Of a DNA stretch of 64,000 bases, positions 25,008 through 34,499 are shown piece after piece. The notes below the pieces were generated by a model that saw only the letters and a list, made by a program, of their open reading frames with translations, did not search any database and was not told where the DNA came from. Every line of letters starts with the position of its first letter. Position 1 is the stretch's first letter. The stretch is from Trichomonas vaginalis G3 (lineage: Eukaryota; Parabasalia; Trichomonadida; Trichomonadidae): assembly GCF_026262505.1 (NCBI RefSeq), contig NC_067208.1:15571962-15635961 (forward strand). Direction: 5' to 3'. A program made the translations under genes and the position numbers.

Positions 25008-25963
25008 TCGTCATTTTCAACTTCTTTAGCATATTCGTCAGGAGTTGTCTTATATTTGTTAGGAACTGTCTTTGAAAGTATACCACCTTGAACTTTGACA
25101 AGTTTGAAACGAGGTCTGACAATAGTAGTTTTATCTTCTGCTTGCAGTCTGTACATTTTGCCATGTTTGCCTAAAACTTCATAATATTCTCTTGTATACT
25201 TTCTTCTATTTTTACGAACACGAAGGTGAGTACCTGTCGAGTTCCCATTGTTGTCATAGTCAATAGTATTTTCATATGGGTCGCGTTTAGGTATTTCTAT
25301 TTTTACTTTGTCACCTTTCTTAAGTTTGAAGCCTGGCATTCTTTCTTGTTTGTCTCTTTTGACTAAACTATTAAATATATAGTCTTTCTCTAAGTCAGGG
25401 TTGTTTTTCATTTCTTCGGGGGAGTGGTTTCCCAAACCTTTTTGTTTACGGTTATTGTAAATATTTAAAACTTGTCTCATCTTTGCCATGGAGAAATGTC
25501 TATATTTGTCGTCATATGACATTTCATTTGCTTCACCACCTTGTGGTTGGTTTAAGTCTCTTAAGATTTTTATACAACTGTCAATGACACCAAGAGCAGA
25601 ATGGTTTTGGTCGACAATGAAATATTGGTTTACATTTTTTGAACGCAGATAGTTTTTAATATCGTCTGATTTGAAAGAACTTTCACAGTCAGATGTCAGT
25701 TTTGTTGGATGGTATTTGTCAACGAATATTGTCAAAGCAGTTTTCACATCTAAAATATTTTTGGACTGTAATGGTATGGCTTCACAGTATCTTGTGTTTT
25801 GACCGACAAATATTAGCCAGTATGGTGGTCCATCTTCTCTATACCTCGGAATGTTTTCCAAGATATCCATAAACCAAGCATTTGGTGTTGAACTAAAGAT
25901 TTTTATCATGAGTGCTTTCTTTGTTGCCTTAGAAACATAGGGGTCCTTGTTTGGATTCGTCAT
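25004..25963 (-). CDS. Retrovirus-like (RVE) integrase
   Basis: 319 aa. The RVE core runs from about residue 30 to 160: WFMDILENIPR, then YWLIFVGQNTRYCEAIPL (the strand pair after the first acid), then KLTSDCESSFKSDDIKNYL and HSALGVIDSCIKILRD, with acidic residues at retroviral-like spacing. The C-terminus (about 215-300) is a basic, strand-rich domain (KLKKGDKVKIEIPKRDP), as in Maverick integrases. It would insert the element using its terminal repeats. It diverges from the 133-aa gene across 17 bp. Looks whole. Confidence 0.9.
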   Translation of the reverse strand: MTNPNKDPYVSKATKKALMIKIFSSTPNAWFMDILENIPRYREDGPPYWLIFVGQNTRYCEAIPLQSKNILDVKTALTIFVDKYHPTKLTSDCESSFKSDDIKNYLRSKNVNQYFIVDQNHSALGVIDSCIKILRDLNQPQGGEANEMSYDDKYRHFSMAKMRQVLNIYNNRKQKGLGNHSPEEMKNNPDLEKDYIFNSLVKRDKQERMPGFKLKKGDKVKIEIPKRDPYENTIDYDNNGNSTGTHLRVRKNRRKYTREYYEVLGKHGKMYRLQAEDKTTIVRPRFKLVKVQGGILSKTVPNKYKTTPDEYAKEVENDD

Positions 25964-25980
25964 TTTTTAACCCATAAGAA
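25964..25980. promoter_or_regulatory. 17-bp divergent promoter, integrase / amphipathic protein
   Basis: TTTTTAACCCATAAGAA lies between opposite ATGs. Copy D has the same spacing (47034-47050) with a few substitutions. Confidence 0.55.
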
Positions 25981-26382
25981 ATGGGTTTATTTGGCGCATT
26001 AGCAGGAGTTGCATCCAGATTTTTGCCCGCAGTGGGAACAATAGCCAGAGGTGTATTTGGAGTTGGAAGGAAGATTTTGAGTACATTAGGTATACTGAAA
26101 GAGAAAGCACAACCTATTATACAAACTGTACAGAAAGGTTGGGATGTAGCACGAGATGCAGCAAATCTTATTCCAAATCCTGAAACAAGAGGAAAAGTTC
26201 AAGGATGGATGGACAATGTAGGAAGACAAGCAGGAAACTATTATAACAAAGCAAATGACTACTATAACCAAGCAGGACACTATATGGACCAAGGTGAAAG
26301 ATTCTTTAACAGAGGATATAACCATGCACAACAATGGGTAAACAATAACCAACCTCAACCGCCTCAAACGTGGGGAATGTAA
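25981..26382 (+). CDS. Amphipathic protein, candidate membrane-active virion protein (133 aa)
   Basis: The N-terminus MGLFGALAGVASRFLPAVGT is hydrophobic and Gly/Ala-rich, with a possible myristoylation Gly. It is followed by amphipathic helix (IARGVFGVGRKIL) and by a Tyr/Asn/Gln-rich repeat part (YYNKANDYYNQAGHYM). It resembles the 80-aa protein at 22485 in design. Both are plausible penetration or capsid-cementing proteins (inference). A partial copy abuts the N gap at 46725. Confidence 0.6.
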   Translation: MGLFGALAGVASRFLPAVGTIARGVFGVGRKILSTLGILKEKAQPIIQTVQKGWDVARDAANLIPNPETRGKVQGWMDNVGRQAGNYYNKANDYYNQAGHYMDQGERFFNRGYNHAQQWVNNNQPQPPQTWGM

Positions 26383-26401
26383 AATTTTTTACTGAGATGA
26401 A

Positions 26402-26554
26402 ATGAACAATACAGCATTGAGACAAATGGGTTCAAGATGGATTTGTCGACTTCCAGCAGTTACACCACGTGTTTGTCAAGTTCTTCCTATACCTCAGGAA
26501 GTTTTAGACCGACTTAAAAAACAACAACAACCAGTTGAAAACAAACCAAACTAA
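26402..26554 (+). CDS. Small element protein (50 aa)
   Basis: Starts MNNTALRQMGSRWICRLPAV, has two Cys, and ends in a Lys/Gln/Pro tail. The leader TTTTTTACTGAGATGAA is identical to that of the next gene at 26574, which supports both starts. Function unknown. Confidence 0.55.
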   Translation: MNNTALRQMGSRWICRLPAVTPRVCQVLPIPQEVLDRLKKQQQPVENKPN

Positions 26555-26573
26555 AATTTTTTACTGAGATGAA

Positions 26574-27157
26574 ATGACCGAAGAAGTTGAAACGGTAGAT
26601 TTGACACCACAAACAAAAAGTTCAGAACCATTGTCAAAACCTGTCAAAGAACTTACAGATGAAGAGAAAAATTCAATAATAGAAAGTGCCAGGTCTGGAA
26701 ATACAAACCCTAACTACAAAGTCACTTTTCATAAAAATGGAACGGCTAGTATCTCAAAAAAGAAAAGACTCTCACAAATAAAATATTGAAGTCTGAAGGA
26801 GCTTTCGAGACAACAGATGGAAAAGTTTACTTCACTGACCAACAGTTCATTATAGAACATCTCATTGACTTAGAGTCGAAATATTCTAAACTTTACAACA
26901 AACACAAAAAGTTGAAAGGAAAACAAAAACAAATGGCATATGATATTTATGAAGATGTTGACGACACAACTGTTCCTGCAAGTGAAGTAAAGTCAGAGGA
27001 ACCGAAAAGTGACGAAAAACCAATAGAAGAAGAAAAACCAAAAACTGAAGATAAACCAAAACCAAAGTTTAGTTTCCAAACTAAACCAAGTCAACCTTCA
27101 TTAGCTGGTATGGGTTGGCGTCAAAGACTTTTGGCAGCGGGTGGTTACGTAAAGTAA
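26574..27157 (+). pseudogene. Unknown acidic element protein, probably broken
   Basis: The first part (from 26574) is acidic and Ser/Thr-rich and ends in a basic KKKRLSQIKY. The second part (to 27157) has a helical LESKYSKLYNKHKKLKGKQ segment, a Pro/Glu/Lys-rich stretch and a Gly-rich end. No ATG begins the second part, so this is most likely a single locus with about one break. Function unknown. Confidence 0.5.
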
Positions 27158-27188
27158 AGAAAAAAACATTTTTTTTATTTTTATAAAA

Positions 27189-29334
27189 ATGCCCCCATAT
27201 AGAATGGATAGAAAATCTGCTAGAATAAAAGCAGAGTTAGAAAGATATGGTTGGAAAGTTTCGAAGAATTTTAAATATAGGAAGGGAAGACCCATAAAAG
27301 TCTATGACAAACTGGCTGGTCTGACCTACGAAATGGATTTGGAAACAGCACGTGCCAATTATCCAAACAGACTAGAGAGGTTAGAAGAAGAACGTCTTAT
27401 GGACATGCCTTTCGATGTTAGTGAACCTCAAGTTGAAGGACACGACGGCTTTGCCAGATTCTACTGGAAACATGACGAACAATTGCATCCTTTGAGAAGG
27501 AAAAAAGGAAAAGGTGAAGACGCACATGCTCCCATGGAAAGAACAAGATATGCATATGAAAAGTATCGTGAAGTTAGAAGTCAAATTACATCTGGTCGAA
27601 CCTTTACAGTAAATTTTGAAGAAGGAAAGAACAAAGAAGGCTTCATGGGTGTACTTGCTGCCATACAAGATGGAAATAAGAAAGGATACAATCTCAGATT
27701 GACCATAACAGATTTAGATGGTCATATATACTACTCACATGGCAATGTCACAACAGCTGCAATGCTTCTTGACGCTTTCAAGACTACAAAGAGAGAACAA
27801 ATGGTTGACTCCGACTCAGATATTTTGAATGCAATTGAAGGAATTGTAAGCGTGAAGTTCGAATGGTACCAACCTAACCCTCAAGCAGTCAGACAACATG
27901 CTGGATACTTCCCCTTCATAAATAAGTCTGACATTGACTTGACAAGGTATGGAATTTACAATTCAATTGAAACAATTGTCAATGAACCTTGTATTCTTAC
28001 ATGTCTCAGGAACTCTGGTCTTGTTACAGATGAGAAAATGAAGTATCTTGAGTCATGTGTGAAGACAAGGTACATTCTCAGAGGTCAATTGCAAAAATTG
28101 CACCGTTGGCAAATGTCAATATCCGAGTCAACATACCTACAGCTAAAGGTTCTTCACATGACGACTATGTTGTTTGACAAATGACTTACCATGGTTGAAG
28201 ATTGCAATTGTCCACAACCACTTCATGTTGAACGAAAGTCTTACAAACCCATTGTTCGGAAAAGGCAAGTGCAACATTGTCAGAGCTGTAAACATTCTTT
28301 TCGAGAAAGGTTTGTTGGAACCAATTCCAGATGACAAGCTGACAGAAACTTTTGTACCAAAGACGAAACAAACTTTTCACTGTTAGCAAGACCAAAAGTT
28401 GTTCCAGACAAAGTTCTAGTACAAAAGAAGTACACAATTCCAAAAGGAGTTGGATTGTTCGGATACCAACCTGAACCAGAAGAACTTCCAATGAGGTTGC
28501 AAGAACTTCAAATGCTATAAACAAACTTCCATTGAGACATCCAATTGACGTCAAATTGTATTGGAGAGCTTCTGAGTTAGGTCAGAAGGTTTTATATGAA
28601 ACAGGTTGCTTCGACGATGTTTATGAGATAACAGGAGAAGTTTCTCAGAAGATAAGAGACTCCACTTGAATTTCCACAAACTGGACCAATTGGTTGCGAC
28701 AAGTTCGACTCAGATGAAAAGATATATATGTACCTTAACGCTGCATACATGAGGTTTGTCCAATATATCGACTGGAATTCCAAACGAAGACGTGAGTTCC
28801 CAGGAAGGAACTATACAGTTTGGAAAAGTCATACAACAACTGTATATATAGGAAAGCTTCAAACCCAAACTTGCAATGACACTCAAATTGCTTATGAATT
28901 CGACATGGGATATTCCATTAAGAAACTCAAGAGATGAGAGTAAACATTATGAGAAGGTCGACAACTGTTGTTGAAAGGTTTTTCTCCTTTTGTTTTGAAG
29001 TACGAATTCACTCAAGGTCAAAGTGGCTTTAGTAACCACATTAAAACCTATTGTGAACATTGGTCCTATCCTCAGTTCGCAAAGGCAGTCCTTGACAAAC
29101 TACAACAAATTCTTCTCCGAAGTCAAATCCAAAGTGAAGGTTTACTATGAGAACATTGACGCACTCATGACGAACGAAGAAGGCTATAACAAACTCATTG
29201 AAATGGGAATGGTCGGTGAAAAGATGGGTCAATTCAAATTGGACAAAATTTTCACCGAAGTTCATGTCCTCTCCAAGCGTAAGTACTGGGGCATACTTGA
29301 AGACGGCACAGAAATAAAACATTGCATGAAGTAA
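27189..29334 (+). pseudogene. polB: Family B DNA polymerase, protein-primed type, broken
   Basis: The first 330 codons include TIVNEPCILTCLRNSGLVTD and KTRYILRGQLQKL, as found in Maverick polymerases. Near the 3' end VYYENIDALMT sits at the place of palm motif C and is followed by GEKMGQFKLDKI and a Lys-rich thumb (SKRKYWGILEDG). Protein-primed PolB copies Maverick DNA from the ends. The locus, about 2.1 kb, is shorter than usual and is a fossil with about five breaks. The leader TTTTTATTTTTATAAAA precedes the ATG. Confidence 0.7.
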
Positions 29335-29427
29335 AAAATTTTTATTCGAATTTGAATCGGACAGGTCGAGTTACACCATTCTTGGTCTCAAACTCATATA
29401 TAACCTGTTTGTTTGTATTTTCGTCGA

Positions 29428-29741
29428 CTATGACACGAGACACGAACATTGACCAAACGGACAAAAAGTGTCATTTCAGATGGTCCGCAGCCAATCGCAT
29501 TCGAGCACTTCGAAGAAGCCTTACGTTCCAAGGGAGAAGGTGTCTGGTGCAAGGCAGAGGTCATGAAACTCTACGAGCAGTACATCCTCAATGCCTGGGA
29601 GGACAAATCGTCCTTGGATTGGCAATTCTACAACTCCTCTGGGACGACCTCCTAGGCAACTGGGATGACGAAAGAGTCCAATTCAGGGGTCAGGAACTAC
29701 TTGTCCAAATTACCCTTAATTTAACCCACTTAATGAACTAA
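29428..29741 (+). pseudogene. Unknown small element gene, probably broken
   Basis: Codon use and composition change here to richer G+C. A helical stretch (AFEHFEEALRSKG, VMKLYEQYILNAWEDK) is readable. There is no other copy in the window for comparison. About two breaks; function unknown. Confidence 0.35.
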
Positions 29742-29790
29742 ACACCTAAATTTACTCGGGGTTTCCCCCTAAAATAAAATTTTTTTACTC

Positions 29791-30489
29791 TTAGAACCAC
29801 TCGAGGTTCTCCTTACGGTTGTTGAGCTTGTCACCGTCAATGTGTCTGACCCTCGTCTTCTTGTCTGGATTTGGAACCCATTGAATTGCGACAAGCTTGC
29901 CCATGGAGATTGAACCGCGATTCCGAAGGTTAAGGTTCAAGTGTCCCAAGTTGTTGAGGACTGGGGTAAGAACCTTGCCTGTCTCCTTGTTGCGGATTTT
30001 GTATGGGTAGGGTTGGGAAATTTCATAAGCGTCATCGGCAACAAGGGTTGCCCAAACTTCCTCTTCTTCGTGTTTCTCTTCTTCCTCTTCTTCCTCTTCT
30101 TCCTCTTCTTCCTCTTCTTTGATAATACCTTCTTCAATTTGGTACTCACGAATTACGGTGTTGGAGGTTCTGTCCTTTCCGAGTACCTTCCAGATGGCGT
30201 CTATCTCTTCGAAGAAACGGTAGATGAGTCTGGCAAGGTCTCGGTTCTCTCTCGCGTAAATGCGCAAGGTTTCCGTCAAATCATTCAGGCATTTCTCATT
30301 GGAAGCTTGGTTCATGAGGACATCGGCTTTGAGCTTGGTCATCTCTTCCATAAGACTACTTTGGAGAGTCTTAACGGTGTTTGTCAGATGAGCTTTCAAA
30401 TTCAAAATTTGAATTTGAACTGGGCGCTTGTCTGGCAACATTGAAAGGACATCTGCCATTGTGTTCGGCTTCGGTGCTTGTTCGGACAT
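29791..30489 (-). CDS. HNH-type endonuclease-like protein with poly-Glu linker
   Basis: 232 aa. Residues 1-120 are mostly helical. A Glu run (about 124-146), coded by a TTCCTC-type microsatellite at 30058-30120, links to the C-terminal 75 residues: YEISQPYPYKIRNKETGKVL, LNNLGHLNLNLRN, GKLVAIQWVPNP and VRHIDGDKLNNRKENLEW. These match the NUMOD4/HNH_3 pattern with the H-x-DG-x-x-x-NN-x-x-x-NLEW finger of homing-type nucleases. A TCATTTTTTCG host-like initiator lies just before the ATG at 30489. Looks whole. Role unclear: DNA processing, exclusion of rivals, or homing. Confidence 0.65.
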   Translation of the reverse strand: MSEQAPKPNTMADVLSMLPDKRPVQIQILNLKAHLTNTVKTLQSSLMEEMTKLKADVLMNQASNEKCLNDLTETLRIYARENRDLARLIYRFFEEIDAIWKVLGKDRTSNTVIREYQIEEGIIKEEEEEEEEEEEEEEKHEEEEVWATLVADDAYEISQPYPYKIRNKETGKVLTPVLNNLGHLNLNLRNRGSISMGKLVAIQWVPNPDKKTRVRHIDGDKLNNRKENLEWF

Positions 30490-30499
30490 CGAAAAAATG

Positions 30500-31107
30500 A
30501 AGTGGTTTGAGAATGACGGTTTTACTTCAAAAAGCTTGTTATGACGGTTAAGTCATACAACAAGTTTAAAATAATATCTTGTTCTTCTTCTGAACGTTTG
30601 TTGTCTCTTCCGATAAAAGTTTCGAACATGAGAACCAAAAAACGTTTTTTGAGAGATTGCGGAAGAGTTCAGGCAAACGTTCATATTCTGGATATGTTGG
30701 GAGGCAGTTCAAAACATCTGAGCTGACTTTCGGACAAAATTGGGACAATGTCAGAAAATTCATCTTTGGTCGGACTGCTTGAAGGTAAGTCCCTTACATG
30801 TAAGTAGCTCTGGTAAAGTCTTCTCATTTCTGCTAACTTTTGAGTATAGCTTCGTAGTTTAGAAGTTTTAATTTTAATTGTCTTATTCCACTCTTTACTT
30901 CTAAACGGTAAGTATCCATGAGGTCAAGAGTAGCTTTGGTAGCTTTAAGTGGAGCTATCTGTTCCTTGACTTGTGCAATTTTTGGTTGCAATTGTGGTTT
31001 GAGCTCCTTCAAGTTCGCCGTCTATGTCGTTCTCAAACGCCTTAACCTGGCTTGAAACTCTTCATCGGTCCATTGAGATTGGTGTGGACGAATTTAACTT
31101 GCTTCAT
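30500..31107 (-). pseudogene. Unknown broken gene in the HNH block
   Basis: An ATG at 31107 follows TCATTTTTTGA, a host-like initiator, and reads MKQVKFVHTN. Downstream coding signal is patchy. No copy elsewhere in the window helps. Many breaks, or largely non-coding. Confidence 0.3.
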
Positions 31108-31129
31108 TCAAAAAATGAAAAAAAATGTT

Positions 31130-31434
31130 TTTACTCAAAACGTTAAGGTTGACTGAACTGGTTGGATGTCGCCTTCACAGGTTATGTAGAACGGCTGACC
31201 CGAGAAGTGAAGGAGAGACTGAAATTGCCAATTTCATATGGGGTAGGGGGTTCTCCTTGTTTGGTATTTTATCCAAGGACGTTTGTTTAGGAACTTAACA
31301 AGAGCTTCTCTTTTGGCGTCCTTTATGTCGTCCGTAGGCTGTCCCGTCTGGTATTTGAATTGGAATTCCAGTCGAAGTCTCGACTGAAGTGTAGACCTTC
31401 CAGAAATACTGGTGAACTTGACCTTGGGCTTCAT
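31130..31434 (-). CDS. Small basic element protein (about 65-100 aa)
   Basis: MKPKVKFTSISGRSTLQSRL, then a strand pair (RLEFQFKYQTGQ) and a basic end (NKRPWIKYQTRRTPYPI). No recognised family. The 3' limit is uncertain. Confidence 0.4.
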
Positions 31435-31523
31435 TACCTGCGCAAGTACTGCTTAACAACTTCATTTATCTCTATAAGGTAAATTGCTCGTCAAATCCTT
31501 CTGGCATTCCGAGTCCTTCCATC

Positions 31524-31790
31524 CGACAGGAAAATATTTTCCCGACAACTGGAAAAAATTTTCCCCGACAACTGGAAAAAATTTTCCCGACGACAGGAAG
31601 AACTCTTCCAGTTGTCCGTCCGTAAACCATTCAAATTTTCGAAAATTGAGAACTTTTGGTCGAACTTCAGAAAAAGTTTTTCCTTCCGACAGGAAAGGTT
31701 TTTCCCTTCCGACAGGAAAGGTTTTTCCTTCCGACAGGAAAGGTTTTTCCTTCCGACAGAAAGGTTTTTCCTTCCGACGGTTAAGCCACA
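31524..31790. repeat. Two short minisatellites
   Basis: At 31530-31605 about three units of roughly 24 bases contain CCGACAACTGGAAAAAATTT. At 31680-31790 about five units of roughly 24 bases contain CCTTCCGACAGGAAAGG. Each unit can form a short hairpin (CCTTCC/GGAAAGG). Frames are open on both strands because the unit is near a multiple of three, so no gene is called. Confidence 0.7.
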
Positions 31791-31796
31791 AACAGA

Positions 31797-32382
31797 TGTT
31801 CCGACGTCCCACCAACCGAGCCCATATCCCAACCAGAAGAACCGAAAGCTGCAGAACCAACAACAGTCTCTCTCAGCAACCTCAGTTCCAGCAAGTACCT
31901 CCGATTTACTACCAATTTCCACCTCAATGTTACTACCCACCACAAGGCTTCCCGAACTACCCTCCTCCTCAGCCTATGCTTACTTCCCCAACCCTTGGAT
32001 GTTTATGCAAAACCCTGCCCCACAATTCCAATCTCAATCCAAGAGAGACCAAGAGTTCGAGGAAGGTCTGAACCGCTTACGCAAAGAGTATGCTACTACC
32101 CCAATGGAAGAAGACAGGCTCTCACTCTCTTCCTCAAATCGACCGATTCGACTCGTACCACAAGATTCGGTTCGTGACCGTGAAGACTACCTCAAGCAGT
32201 CTGAGAGACTCTTCATCCTACAACCATTTACAGTTGGAGCTCTCAAAACATGCGCATTACGAAGGTCAGACACCAGCTGGAGACCGGTAAAACAGACGTA
32301 CTCGCAAGAGCAGTCCAACTGGTCAAGACAAAGACCGAGATAGTCGACTTCATTCTTGCAGCTTGCCCATACAAGTAAAAAA
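31797..32382 (+). pseudogene. Pro/Gln/Tyr-rich element protein, broken
   Basis: It starts MFRRPTNRAHIPT. A Pro/Gln/Tyr-rich stretch follows (QVPPIYYQFPPQCYYPPQGF) and the C-terminus is basic and helical (ending VDFILAACPYK). A diverged copy is at 4722-5163. Function unknown; a few breaks. Convergent with the next small gene. Confidence 0.5.
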
Positions 32383-32607
32383 TAAACAATTACGAGTTAA
32401 ACTTTTTACTCTTTCTTTTCTGAGTTGTTTAGAGCTGGTTTCTCTTGTAGGAACCTTTCGTACTCTTCCATGGTCAATGTAATTGCGAATTTGGTACGCA
32501 ATTCCAGGTTCGTTGTTTTTGAACCTTACGTATGTAACGCTTCCATCCTCCTCAGGGAAGTAAGCTGCTAACATCTGACCAAGTTTTCTCGGTGACTCGG
32601 AGCTCAT
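32383..32607 (-). CDS. Small element protein (SPRKLG family)
   Basis: MSSESPRKLGQMLAAYFPEE start, then GSVTYVRFKNNEPGIAYQI and RKVPTRE. It looks like a small beta-rich domain. The diverged copy at 4496-4706 keeps the core. Function unknown; the 3' end is uncertain. Confidence 0.5.
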
Positions 32608-32648
32608 AAAAATGTCACTTTTTAAAACGTTAAGTTTTTAGTCTTATT

Positions 32649-32844
32649 TTACCCTTTGTTTACCCTTTGTTTGTCAAGGTAGTATTGGAGTGCAATTTCT
32701 CCAAATTCTCTGTGTCGGAGTTCTTCAGCATTTTTCCAAGGTGTTCCTGGAGAACTCAAAGAAGTTGTCAAGAACATACTGCCATGCTGCTCTTCTGAGT
32801 TCGTCGGTATTTTGGAAGTGTTGCACCTTCGAGTCTTCGGACAT
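32649..32844 (-). pseudogene. Small acidic element protein (MSEDSK start)
   Basis: The ATG at 32844 starts a short helical protein conserved at 4264 and 5318. In copy B the divergent membrane-protein gene that normally lies beside it is missing, and cassette sequence begins about 25 bases away. About one break. Confidence 0.5.
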
Positions 32845-32885
32845 GAAAAATACACTTTTTCTATTAAACCGTTTACAATTTGAAT

Positions 32886-34364
32886 TTTGTTGCTGAATTC
32901 AGCAAAAATATAATTTAGGGTAGATGGGTATATCTAACCTCTTTTCTAACCTCTTTTCTAAACCTCATGAATTTTCATGAATTTTATACAGAAAATGCTT
33001 GTTTTGAGGTCGAGCCACTTTTTGGCTCCACCGTATTCTTTCAACCAAAACTCATGAATTCGGCAAAAATATATTTTAGGGTAGAAGGTTAGATATAACC
33101 TCTTTTCTAACCTCTTTTCTACCCTCTTGAATTTGTCATGAGTTTTCCCGAAATAAAAAATAAAGTTGGTTTTTTTAAAAAATATTTTTTTATTTTTATT
33201 GTAAGAACATGTTAGCAACAACAGCACCAAACTCGTTAGTCATGAACCCAACTTCAATGTTAGTAGAGATGAAAAGCTTCATTCCTTCTTCATATACTTT
33301 CGAAACAAAATCCAGAAGATAAAGCAAGAACTTTTAACAAGTACTTTGACTGTTGTGGCGAAAGATGAACACATGAAGAATATCTTTTGAAATGCAGGAT
33401 ATTATTGACCATTTACCCAAATTGGCCTGAAATCAAGCAACAAAAGCTCACTATTCCTGAATTCGATGAAATAGAAGTCAAAGCAACTGACTCAGTAGAA
33501 ATAAAGAAGTTCATACGAAAGGTTAACTATGAGTTTCTTGGATTTCATTGCAACCACAAAGTCATGGACAAAGATTGCGATATGGTATATAAGAACATCT
33601 CTGACATATACAAATCTGGGAGTTTAAGACCTACGACAACTTTGTTTCGTTAGTTGCTGAATGTGTATGGCAGATAAGAGATAAAGATAGAAGAGGTAAG
33701 ATATGGAATGAAACAAATAAAACCAGCAGCTTTTGAGTTAAAGAGAGCAATTGACGCCTTAGTCATACTAGCAGGTAAGGTTTCAGAATATAACGCAAAA
33801 TGAACCCACAATGTTCTAATGTAAGGCAGCAATTAGGAAATATAACTACTCCGTCAAAGGATAGAACGTATGAGAAACGACTATGCTGACTTAAAGGAGG
33901 GAGGCAGAGAAACCAGCAGAAGATAAAATGGACATGTTGACATTTCTAAAAAAACTATCCAACAGCTGACGATTTCCTTCTTTCAGATGTCAAGAAGAAA
34001 TATAAAGAAACCTTCGGCATTGTTAAAACATTCGATGTACTGACAGAAGAAATAGAAGCTACGAAATTGTTTTAGAATTTCACGAATTCACAATGTTTAC
34101 CATGTAAAACGCTTATAAAATAACTGGGGTAGAAATGAGGTTAGATATCGGGTTAGATAATACCCATCTACCCTAAAATATATTTTTATTGAATTCAGCA
34201 ACAAAATTCTGAGTAAAATAATTTTTAGGGCTTGTGTCAAACCGTTGAGTTTTCACAAAAATTTAAAAAAATAACGTTTACCATGTGAAACGTTTATAAA
34301 ATAACTGGGGTAGAAATGAGGGTAGAAAACGGGGTAGATATACCCTTCTACCCTAAAATATATT
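32886..34364. mobile_element. Nested hairpin-ended cassettes in the slot (B)
   Basis: There are four copies of one edge block. Forward copies are at about 32886-32960 and 33056-33130; reverse copies are at about 34110-34210 and 34290-34370. Each has an AATTCAGC or AATTCGGC palindrome half, AAAATATATTTTAGGGTAGA, and a GGTTAGAT-type hairpin. The inner pair encloses the gene at 33209-34075. The outer pair encloses the inner unit and about 100 bases each side. This looks like one inverted-repeat unit inside a remnant of another. Confidence 0.6.
33209..34075 (+). pseudogene. Cassette gene of unknown function, broken
   Basis: It starts MLATTAPNSLV. A middle part reads KKFIRKVNYEFLGFHCNHKV and VYKNISDIYKSG. 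Homologous to 2988-3851. The leader is TTTTTATTGTAAGAAC, the element-type start motif. It occupies the place where copy A has KilA-N. About five breaks. No domain recognised. Confidence 0.5.
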
Positions 34365-34449
34365 TTTGCTGAAAAAAATGACCAAATTTCATGAAATTCT
34401 CTAGACCGACTTTTACAGGGGTAGCCAAAACTCATGAAAATCGTGAAAA

Positions 34450-34488
34450 ATAACAGAGTATTTTGACAACTTCAAACAAGCAGAGTAA
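34450..34488 (+). pseudogene. KilA-N gene tail debris
   Basis: About 38 bases match the last codons and stop of the KilA-N gene (6905-6945), ending TTCAAACAAGCAGAGTAAAT. They sit directly before the ATPase 3' end, as in copy A. The rest of KilA-N is gone, replaced by the nested cassettes. Confidence 0.8.
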
Positions 34489-34499
34489 ATGACCATTTA

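Noticed and set aside
25004-25963. LTR retrotransposon, because of the retrovirus-like integrase
   Set aside because: No reverse transcriptase, gag or LTRs. The integrase is embedded in a Maverick gene order twice.
31680-31790. Possible CRISPR-like array
   Set aside because: Units are directly tandem with no unique spacers, and the genome is eukaryotic. This is a minisatellite.
31462-31863. Minus-strand frame rich in KEKPFLSEGKTF repeats
   Set aside because: It is produced by the minisatellite unit length; frames on both strands are open, and there is no start motif.
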